A stretch of DNA of 64,000 nt. Source: Limnomonas spitsbergensis. Taxonomy: Eukaryota > Chlorophyta > Chlorophyceae > Chlamydomonadales. The notes under the pieces were generated by a model. It was given only the letters and a program-made list of their open reading frames with translations, had not been told where the DNA came from and did no database searches. Both the position numbers and the translations under genes were made by a program. Location of the stretch: NCBI GenBank assembly GCA_037349105.1, contig JAYJMM010000101.1, forward strand, positions 2,356,001 to 2,420,000, written 5' to 3'. Positions 54,201-64,000 of this stretch are shown here, in pieces (position 1 is the first letter of the stretch; each line of letters opens with the position of its first letter).

Positions 54201-57200
54201 AGGGATCAGGGATCAGGGATCAGGGATCAGGGATCAGGGATCAGGGACCAGGGACCAGGGACCAGGGACCTGGGATCAGGGATCAGGGACAAGGCACCAG
54301 GGATCAGGCACCAGGGATCAGGCACCAGGGATCAGGGACCAGGGATCAGGGATCAGGGATCAGGGGCCAGGGGCCAGGGATCAGGGGCCAGGGGCTAGGG
54401 ATCAGGGATCAGGGATCAGGGATCAGGGATCAGGGATCAGGGATCAGGGATCAGGGATCAGGGATCAGGGATCAGGGATCAGGGATCAGGGATCAGGGGT
54501 CAGGGGTCAGGGGTCAGGTATCAGGGATCAGGGATCAGGGATCAGGGATCAGGGATCAGGGATCAGGGATCAGGGATCAGGGGCCAGGGGCCAGGGGCCA
54601 GGGATCAGGGATCAGGGATCGGGGATCAGGGATCAGGGATCAGGGATCAGGGACAAGGCACCAGGGATCAGGCACCAGGCACCAGGGATCAGGGATCAGG
54701 GACCAGGGACCAGGGATCAGGGATCAGGGGCCAGGGGCCAGGGATCAGGGATCAAGGATCAGGGATCAGGCACCAGGGATCAGGCACCAGGGATCAGGCA
54801 CCAGGGATCAGGCACCAGGGATCAGGGACCTGGGATCAGGGATCAGGGGCCAGGGGCCAGGGGCCAGGGGCCAGGGGCCAGGGATCAGGGATCAGGGATC
54901 AGGGATCAGGGATCAGGGATCAGGGATCAGGGATCAGGGGTCAGGGGTCAGGGGTCAGGGGTCAGGGGTCAGGGGTCAGGGGTCAGGGGTCAGGGGTCAG
55001 GGGTCAGGGGTCAGGGGTCAGGGGTCAGGGGTCAGGGGTCAGGGGTCAGGGGTCAGGGGTCAGGGATCGGGGATCAGGGATCAGGGATCAGGGATCAGGG
55101 ATCAGGGATCAGGGATCAGGGATCAGGGGCCAGGGGCCAGGGGCCAGGGGCCAGGGGCCAGGGATCAGGGATCAGGGATCAGGGATCAGGGATCAGGGAT
55201 CAGGGATCAGGGATCAGGGATCAGGGATCAGGGATCAGGGATCAGGGATCAGGGACCAGGGACCAGGGACCAGGGACCAGGGATCAGGGATCAGGGACAA
55301 GGCACCAGGGATCAGGCACCAGGGATCAGGCACCAGGGATCAGGGACCAGGGATCAGGGATCAGGGATCAGGGGCCAGGGGCCAGGGGCCAGGGGCCAGG
55401 GATCAGGGGCCAGGGGCTAGGGATCAGGGATCAGGGATCAGGGATCAGGGATCAGGGATCAGGGATCAGGGATCAGGGATCAGGGATCAGGGATCAGGGG
55501 TCAGGGATCAGGGATCAGGGATCAGGGATCAGGGATCAGGGATCAGGGATCAGGGATCAGGGATCAGGGATCAGGGATCAGGGATCAGGGATCAGGGATC
55601 AGGGATCAGGGATCAGGGATCAGGGATCAGGGATCAGGGATCAGGGATCAGGGATCAGGGATCAGGGATCAGGGATCAGGGATCAGGGATCAGGGATCAG
55701 GGATCAGGGATCAGGGATCAGGGATCAGGGATCAGGGGTCAGGGATCAGGGATCAGGGATCAGGGATCAGGGACAAGGCACCAGGGATCAGGCACCAGGC
55801 ACCAGGGATCAGGGATAAGGGACCAGGGACCAGGGATCAGGGATCAGGGGCCAGGGGCCAGGGATCAGGGATCAAGGATTAGGGATCAGGCACCAGGGAT
55901 CAGGCACCAGGGATCAGGCACCAGGGATCAGGCACCAGGGATCAGGGACCTGGGATCAGGGATCAGGGGCCAGGGGCCAGGGGCCAGGGGCCAGGGGCCA
56001 GGGATCAGGGATCAGGGATCAGGGATCAGGGATAAGGGATCAGGGATCAGGGATCAGGGATCAGGGATCAGGGATCAGGGGTCAGGGGTCAGGGGTCAGG
56101 GGTCAGGGGTCAGGGGTCATGGGTCATGGGTCAGGGGTCAGGGGTCAGGGGTCAGGGATCAGGGATCGGGGATCAGGGATCAGGGATCAGGGATCAGGGA
56201 TCAGGGATCAGGGATCAGGGATCAGGGATCAGGGGCCAGGGGCCAGGGGCCAGGGGCCAGGGGCCAGGGATCAGGGATCAGGGATCAGGGATCAGGGATC
56301 AGGGATCAGGGATCAGGGATCAGGGATCAGGGATCAGGGATCAGGGATCAGGGATCAGGGATCAGGGATCAGGGATCAGGGATCAGGGATCAGGGATCAG
56401 GGATCAGGGATCAGGGATCAGGGACCTGGGATCAGGGATCAGGGATCAGGGGCCAGGGGCCAGGGGCCAGGGGCCAGGGATCAGGGGCCAGGGGCTAGGG
56501 ATCAGGGATCAGGGATCAGGGATCAGGGATCAGGGATCAGGGATCAGGGATCAGGGATCAGGGATCAGGGATCAGGGATCAGGGATCAGGGATCAGGGAT
56601 CAGGGATCAGGGGTCAGGGGTCAGGGGTCAGGTATCAGGGATCGGGGATCAGGGATCAGGGATCAGGGATCAGGGATCAGGGATCAGGGATCAGGGATCA
56701 GGGATCAGGGATCAGGGATCAGGGATCAGGGATCAGGGATCAGGGATCAGGGATCAGGGATCAGGGGTCAGGGATCAGGGATCAGGGCTCAGGGATCAGG
56801 GACAAGGCACCAGGGATCAGGCACCAGGCACCAGGGATCAGGGATCAGGGACCAGGGACCAGGGATCAGGGATCAGGGGCCAGGGGCCAGGGATCAGGGA
56901 TCAAGGATTAGGGATCAGGCACCAGGGATCAGGCACCAGGGATCAGGCACCAGGGATCAGGCACCAGGGATCAGGGACCTGGGATCAGGGATCAGGGGCC
57001 AGGGGCCAGGGGCCAGGGGCCAGGGGCCAGGGATCAGGGATCAGGGATCAGGGATCAGGGATCAGGGATCAGGGATCAGGGATCAGGGATCAGGGATCAG
57101 GGATCAGGGGTCAGGGGTCAGGGGTCAGGGGTCAGGGGTCAGGGGTCATGGGTCATGGGTCATGGGTCATGGGTCAGGGGTCAGGGGTCAGGGATCAGGG

Positions 57201-60200
57201 ATCAGGGATCGGGGATCAGGGATCAGGGATCAGGGATCAGGGATCAGGGATCAGGGATCAGGGATCAGGGATCAGGGGCCAGGGGCCAGGGGCCAGGGGC
57301 CAGGGGCCAGGGATCAGGGATCAGGGATCAGGGATCAGGGATCAGGGATCAGGGATCAGGGATCAGGGATCAGGGATCAGGGATCAGGGGTCAGGGGTCA
57401 GGGGTCAGGGATCAGGGATCAGGGATCAGGGATCAGGGATCAGGGATCAGGGATCAGGGATCAGGGATCAGGGGCCAGGGGCCAGGGGCCAGGGATCAGG
57501 GATCAGGGATCGGGGATCAGGGATCAGGGATCAGGGATCAGGGACAAGGCACCAGGGATCAGGCACCAGGCACCAGGGATCAGGGATCAGGGACCAGGGA
57601 CCAGGGATCAGGGATCAGGGGCCAGGGGCCAGGGATCAGGGATCAAGGATCAGGGATCAGGCACCAGGGATCAGGCACCAGGGATCAGGCACCAGGGATC
57701 AGGCACCAGGGATCAGGGACCTGGGATCAGGGATCAGGGGCCAGGGGCCAGGGGCCAGGGGCCAGGGGCCAGGGATCAGGGATCAGGGATCAGGGATCAG
57801 GGATCAGGGATCAGGGATCAGGGATCAGGGGTCAGGGGTCAGGGGTCAGGGGTCAGGGGTCAGGGGTCAGGGGTCAGGGGTCAGGGGTCAGGGGTCAGGG
57901 GTCTGGGGTCAGGGGTCAGGGGTCAGGGGTCAGGGGTCAGGGGTCAGGGGTCAGGGATCGGGGATCAAGGATCAGGGATCAGGGATCAGGGATCAGGGAT
58001 CAGGGATCAGGGATCAGGGATCAGGGGCCAGGGGCCAGGGGCCAGGGGCCAGGGGCCAGGGATCAGGGATCAGGGATCAGGGATCAGGGATCAGGGATCA
58101 GGGATCAGGGATCAGGGATCAGGGATCAGGGATCAGGGATCAGGGATCAGGGACCAGGGACCAGGGACCAGGGACCAGGGATCAGGGATCAGGGACAAGG
58201 CACCAGGGATCAGGCACCAGGGATCAGGCACCAGGGATCAGGGACCAGGGATCAGGGATCAGGGATCAGGGGCCAGGGGCCAGGGGCCAGGGGCCAGGGA
58301 TCAGGGGCCAGGGGCTAGGGATCAGGGATCAGGGATCAGGGATCAGGGATCACGGATCAGGGATCAGGGATCAGGGATCAGGGGTCAGGGATCAGGGATC
58401 AGGGATCAGGGATCAGGGATCAGGGATCAGGGATCAGGGATCAGGGATCAGGGATCAGGGATCAGGGATCAGGGATCAGGGATCAGGGATCAGGGATCAG
58501 GGATCAGGGATCAGGGATCAGGGATCAGGGATCAGGGATCAGGGATCAGGGATCAGGGATCAGGGATCAGGGATCAGGGATCAGGGATCAGGGGTCAGGG
58601 ATCAGGGATCAGGGATCAGGGATCAGGGACAAGGCACCAGGGATCAGGCACCAGGCACCAGGGATCAGGGATCAGGGACCATGGACCAGGGATCAGGGAT
58701 CAGGGGCCAGGGGCCAGGGATCAGGGATCAAGGATTAGGGATCAGGCACCAGGGATCAGGCACCAGGGATCAGGCACCAGGGATCAGGCACCAGGGATCA
58801 GGGACCTGGGATCAGGGATCAGGGGCCAGGGGCCAGGGGCCAGGGGCCAGGGGCCAGGGATCAGGGATCAGGGATCAGAGATCAGGGATCAGGGATCAGG
58901 GATCAGGGATCAGGGATCAGGGATCAGGGGTCAGGGGTCAGGGGTCAGGGGTCAGGGGTCAGGGGTCATGGGTCATGGGTCATGGGTCATGGGTCATGGG
59001 TCAGGGGTCAGGGATCAGGGATCGGGGATCAGGGATCAGGGATCAGGGATCAGGGATCAGGGATCAGGGATCAGGGATCAGGGATCAGGGGCCAGGGGCC
59101 AGGGGCCAGGGGCCAGGGGCCAGGGATCAGGGATCAGGGATCAGGGATCAGGGATCAGGGATCAGGGATCAGGGATCAGGGATCAGGGATCAGGGATCAG
59201 GGATCAGGGATCAGGGATCAGGGATCAGGGATCAGGGATCAGGGATCAGGGATCAGGGATCAGGGATCAGGGACCAGGGATCAGGGATCAGGGATCAGGG
59301 GCCAGGGGCCAGGGGCCAGGGGCCAGGGATCAGGGGCCAGGGGCTAGGGATCAGGGATCAGGGATCAGGGATCAGGGATCAGGGATCAGGGATCAGGGAT
59401 CAGGGATCAGGGATCAGGGATCAGGGATCAGGGATCAGGGATCAGGGATCAGGGATCAGGGATCAGGGGTCAGGGGTCAGGGGTCAGGTATCAGGGATCG
59501 GGGATCAGGGATCAGGGATCAGGGATCAGGGATCAGGGATCAGGGATCAGGGATCAGGGATCAGGGATCAGGGATCAGGGATCAGGGATCAGGGATCAGG
59601 GATCAGGGATCAGGGATCAGGGATCAGGGGTCAGGGATCAGGGATCAGGGCTCAGGGATCAGGGACAAGGCACCAGGGATCAGGCACCAGGCACCAGGGA
59701 TCAGGGATCAGGGACCAGGGACCAGGGATCAGGGATCAGGGGCCAGGGGCCAGGGATCAGGGATCAAGGATTAGGGATCAGGCACCAGGGATCAGGCACC
59801 AGGGATCAGGCACCAGGGATCAGGCACCAGGGATCAGGGACCTGGGATCAGGGATCAGGGGCCAGGGGCCAGGGGCCAGGGGCCAGGGGCCAGGGATCAG
59901 GGATCAGGGATCAGGGATCAGGGATCAGGGATCAGGGATCAGGGATCAGGGATCAGGGGTCAGGGGTCAGGGGTCAGGGGTCAGGGGTCAGGGGTCAGGG
60001 GTCAGGGGTCAGGGGTCATGGGTCATGGGTCATGGGTCAGGGGTCAGGGATCAGGGATCGGGGATCAGGGATCAGGGATCAGGGATCAGGGATCAGGGAT
60101 CAGGGATCAGGGATCAGGGGCCAGGGGCCAGGGGCCAGGGGCCAGGGGCCAGGGATCAGGGATCAGGGATCAGGGATCAGGGATCAGGGATCAGGGATCA

Positions 60201-63200
60201 GGGATCAGGGATCAGGGATCAGGGATCAGGGATCAGGGATCAGGGATCAGGGATCAGGGATCAGGGATCAGGGATCAGGGATCAGGGATCAGGGATCAGG
60301 GATCAGGGATCAGGGATCAGGGATCAGGGACCAGGGATCAGGGATCAGGGATCAGGGGCCAGGGGCCAGGGGCCAGGGGCCAGGGGCCAGGGATCAGGGG
60401 CCAGGGGCCAGGGGCTAGGGATCAGGGATCAGGGATCAGGGATCAGGGATCAGGGATCAGGGATCAGGGATCAGGGATCAGGGATCAGGGATCAGGGATC
60501 AGGGATCAGGGATCAGGGATCAGGGATCAGGGGTCAGGGGTCAGGGGTCAGGTATCAGGGATCGGGGATCAGGGATCAGGGATCAGGGATCAGGGATCAG
60601 GGATCAGGGATCAGGGATCAGGGGCCAGGGGCCAGGGGCCAGGGATCAGGGATCAGGGATCGGGGATCAGGGATCAGGGATCAGGGATCAGGGACAAGGC
60701 ACCAGGGATCAGGCACCAGGCACCAGGGATCAGGGATCAGGGACCAGGGACCAGGGATCAGGGATCAGGGGCCAGGGGCCAGGGATCAGGGATCAAGGAT
60801 CAGGGATCAAGGATCAGGGATCAGGCACCAGGGATCAGGCACCAGGGATCAGGCACCAGGGATCAGGCACCAGGGATCAGGGACCTGGGATCAGGGATCA
60901 GGGGCCAGGGGCCAGGGGCCAGGGGCCAGGGGCCAGGGATCAGGGATCAGGGATCAGGGATCAGGGATCAGGGATCAGGGATCAGGGATCAGGGATCAGG
61001 GATCAGGGATCAGGGATCAGGGATCAGGGGTCAGGGGTCAGGGGTCAGGGGTCAGGGGTCAGGGGTCAGGGGTCAGGGGTCAGGGGTCAGGGGTCAGGGG
61101 TCAGGGGTCAGGGGTCAGGGGTCAGGGGTCAGGGATCGGGGATCAGGGATCAGAGATCAGGGATCAGGGATCAGGGATCAGGGATCAGGGATCAGGGGCC
61201 AGGGGCCAGGGGCCAGGGGCCAGGGGCCAGGGGCCAGGGATCAGGGATCAGGGATCAGGGATCAGGGATCAGGGATCAGGGATCAGGGATCAGGGATCAG
61301 GGATCAGGGATCAGGGATCAGGGATCAGGGATCAGGGATCAGGGATCAGGGATCAGGGACCAGGGACCAGGGACCAGGGACCAGGGATCAGGGATCAGGG
61401 ACAAGGCACCAGGGATCAGGCACCAGGGATCAGGCACCAGGGATCAGGGACCAGGGATCAGGGATCAGGGATCAGGGATCAGGGATCAGGGATCAGGGAT
61501 CAGGGATCAGGGATCAGGGATCAGGGATCAGGGATCAGGGATCAGGGATCAGGGATCAGGGATCAGGGATCAGGGATCAGGGATCAGGGATCAGGGATCA
61601 GGGATCAGGGATCAGGGGTCAGGGGTCAGGGATCAGGGATCAGGGATCAGGGATCAGGGATCAGGGATCAGGGATCAGGGATCAGGGATCAGGGATCAGG
61701 GATCAGGGATCAGGGATCAGGGATCAGGGATCAGGGATCAGGGATCAGGGATCAGGGATCAGGGATCAGGGATCAGGGATCAGGGGTCAGGGGTCAGGGA
61801 TCAGGGATCAGGGATCAGGGATCAGGGATCAGGGATCAGGGATCAGGGATCAGGGATCAGGGATCAGGGATCAGGGATCAGGGATCAGGGATCAGGGATC
61901 AGGGATCAGGGATCAGGGATCAGGGATCAGGGATCAGGGATCAGGGATCAGGGATCAGGGATCAGGGATCAGGGATCGGGGATCAGGGATCAGGGATCAG
62001 GGATCAGGGACAAGGCACCAGGGATCAGGCACCAGGCACCAGGGATCAGGGATCAGGGACCAGGGACCAGGGATCAGGGATCAGGGGCCAGGGGCCAGGG
62101 ATCAGGGATCAAGGATCAGGGATCAGGCACCAGGGATCAGGCACCAGGGATCAGGCACCAGGGATCAGGGACCTGGGATCAGGGATCAGGGGCCAGGGGC
62201 CAGGGGCCAGGGGCCAGGGGCCAGGGGCCAGGGGCCAGGGATCAGGGATCAGGGATCAGGGGCCAGGGGCCAGGGGCCAGGGATCAGGGGCCAGGGGCTA
62301 GGGATCAGGGATCAGGGATCAGGGATCAGGGATCAGGGATCAGGGATCAGGGATCAGGGATCAGGGATCAGGGATCAGGGATCAGGGGTCAGGGATCAGG
62401 GGTCAGGGGTCAGGGATCAGGGATCAGGGATCAGGGATCAGGGATCAGGGATCAGGGATCAGGGATCAGGGATCAGGGATCAGGGATCAGGGATCAGGGA
62501 TCAGGGATCAGGGATCAGGGATCAGGGATCAGGGATCAGGGATCAGGGATCAGGGATCAGGGATCAGGGATCAGGGATCAGGGATCAGGGATCAGGGATC
62601 AGGGATCAGGGATCAGGGATCAGGGACCAGGGACCAGGGACCAGGGACCAGGGATCAGGGATCAGGGACAAGGCACCAGGGATCAGGCACCAGGGATCAG
62701 GCACCAGGGATCAGGGATCAGGGATCAGGGATCAGGGATCAGGGGCCAGGGGCCAGGGGCCAGGGGCCAGGGATCAGGGGCCAGGGGCTAGGGATCAGGG
62801 ATCAGGGATCAGGGATCAGGGATCAGGGATCAGGGATCAGGGATCAGGGATCAGGGATCAGGGATCAGGGATCAGGGATCAGGGATCAGGGGTCAGGGGT
62901 CAGGGATCAGGGATCAGGGATCAGGGATCAGGGATCAGGGATCAGGGATCAGGGATCAGGGATCAGGGATCAGGGATCAGGGATCAGGGATCAGGGATCA
63001 GGGATCAGGGATCAGGGATCAGGGATCAGGGATCAGGGATCAGGGATCAGGGATCAGGGATCAGGGATCAGGGATCAGGGATCAGGGATCAGGGATCAGG
63101 GGTCAGGGGTCAGGGATCAGGGATCAGGGATCAGGGATCAGGGATCAGGGATCAGGGATCAGGGATCAGGGATCAGGGATCAGGGATCAGGGATCAGGGA

Positions 63201-63848
63201 TCAGGGATCAGGGATCAGGGATCAGGGATCAGGGATCAGGGATCAGGGATCAGGGATCAGGGATCAGGCACCAGGGATCAGGGACCAGGGATCAGGGATC
63301 AGGGATCAGGGGCCAGGGGCCAGGGGCCAGGGGCCAGGGGCCAGGGATCAGGGGCCAGGGGCTAGGGATCAGGGATCAGGGATCAGGGATCAGGGATCAG
63401 GGATCAGGGATCAGGGATCAGGGATCAGGGATCAGGGGCCAGGGGTCAGGGGTCAGGGATCAGGGATCAGGGATCAGGGATCAGGGATCAGGGATCAGGG
63501 ATCAGGGATCAGGGATCAGGGATCAGGGATCAGGGATCAGGGATCAGGGATCAGGGATCAGGGATCAGGGATCAGGGATCAGGGATCAGGGATCAGGGAT
63601 CAGGGATCAGGGATCAGGGATCAGGGATCAGGGACCAGGGACCAGGGACCAGGGATCAGGGATCAGGGATCAGGGATCAGGGATCAGGGATCAGGGATCA
63701 GGGATCAGGGATCAGGGATCAGGGATCAGGGATCAGGGATCAGGGATCAGGGATCAGGGATCAGGGATCAGGGATCAGGGATCAGGGATCAGGGATCAGG
63801 GATCAGGGATCAGGGATCAGGGATCAGGGATCAGGGATCAGGGATCAG
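51296..63848. repeat. 12.5-kb heptamer satellite (GGGATCA)n with higher-order structure
   Basis: About 1790 copies of a 7-bp unit, mainly GGGATCA, with variants GGGGTCA, GGGGCCA, GGCACCA, GGGACCA, GGGACAA and GGGCTAG. The variants are ordered in a higher-order repeat. The marker GGGACAAGGCACC occurs about 17 times, and GGGGCTAGGG about 11 times, often spaced about 1.0-1.1 kb apart. Since 7 is coprime with 3, all three plus frames read the same heptapeptide (GIRDQGS) and lack stops, except in GGGCTAG. This creates frames of up to 2060 codons. The minus strand has TGA in every frame. Left flank is WRAP73-like 3' sequence; right flank is mid-tail sequence. Confidence 0.97.
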
Positions 63849-64000
63849 AATCGGAGGATGCTGAAATGCATCCTTGCTGTAGTAGATCCTTGCTGGTCAG
63901 CCATGAAATGTTCCACTTATAACAGTAAGCAGACTTGCCGTACTCAAGAGGGCCACCCATTGATTGCCCCCGCAGCCATATACACACAGTTGAAGGATGA
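63849..64000. other. Module tail fragment to right edge
   Basis: AATCGGAGGATGCTGAAATG onward matches the tail at 34618-34770 (B) and 7575-7725 (A). The satellite therefore ends inside a module tail, and the ankyrin gene expected in module D is missing. Confidence 0.75.

Noticed and set aside
51243..54398. 1051-codon open frame with GIRDQGS repeats
   Set aside because: Produced by a stop-free 7-bp unit read in any frame; starts at an unrelated ATG; all three plus frames are equally open.
56119..62301. 2060-codon open frame, and overlapping frames at 57162-59774 and 60018-63365
   Set aside because: Same heptamer artefact; the ATGs come from the GGGTCAT variant and the ends from GGGCTAG.

Overview
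This is a nuclear genome window from a eukaryote, most likely a flagellated chlorophyte green alga of the Chlamydomonas/Haematococcus type. The lineage is an inference. It rests on GC-rich, minisatellite-loaded introns, CTGAC-like branch points, ankyrin tandem genes of Ala/Arg/His-rich composition, and a split gene resembling WRAP73 (WDR8), a WD40 protein of centrosomes and basal bodies. There are no operons, ribosome binding sites, CRISPR arrays or recognisable RNA genes.

The window is built from repeated copies of one module. Read left to right, a module is (i) a WRAP73-like WD40 gene on the minus strand in short exons, (ii) an ankyrin-repeat gene on the plus strand, possibly F-box-like at its N-terminus, and (iii) a 2 kb non-coding tail. 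Module A covers 1-8428 and is cut by the left edge. Module B covers 21077-35490, module C 35495-50870. Module D starts at about 50877 but passes almost at once into a 12.5 kb heptamer satellite that rejoins tail sequence at 63849. The ankyrin gene is open in B (31544-33211) and C (47101-48771) and has an in-frame stop in A (4864-6279). Every WRAP73-like copy carries damage: a Trp-to-stop in A, stops and lost exons in B, a 4-nt deletion and a dead splice donor in C.

Between modules A and B sits a 12.65 kb element (8429-21076) with terminal inverted repeats and a perfect 9-bp target duplication AAACATGCT, as in Mutator-like transposons. The junction of modules C and D looks like the corresponding empty site. 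The element is mostly minisatellite (60-bp, 82-bp and 16-19-bp units), with a few candidate minus-strand exons and a palindrome cluster. It hosts a nested 1.13 kb TIR element at 16668-17797. A 180-bp hAT-type MITE with an 8-bp duplication sits in the tail of module B, and a Ty3/gypsy integrase zinc-finger fragment lies at 24503-24720.

Tandem repeats fill more than half of the window. At least two of the arrays sit in WRAP73-like introns, and their units copy the exon-intron junction itself. The 34-bp unit carries CAGCTGGAG|GTAAACCC, and the 19-bp unit carries CAG|GTGGG. Each unit therefore regenerates a 5' splice site. Which intron is expanded differs between paralogs. The very long open frames in the arrays (up to 2060 codons) follow from unit length and lack of stops, and are not called as genes.
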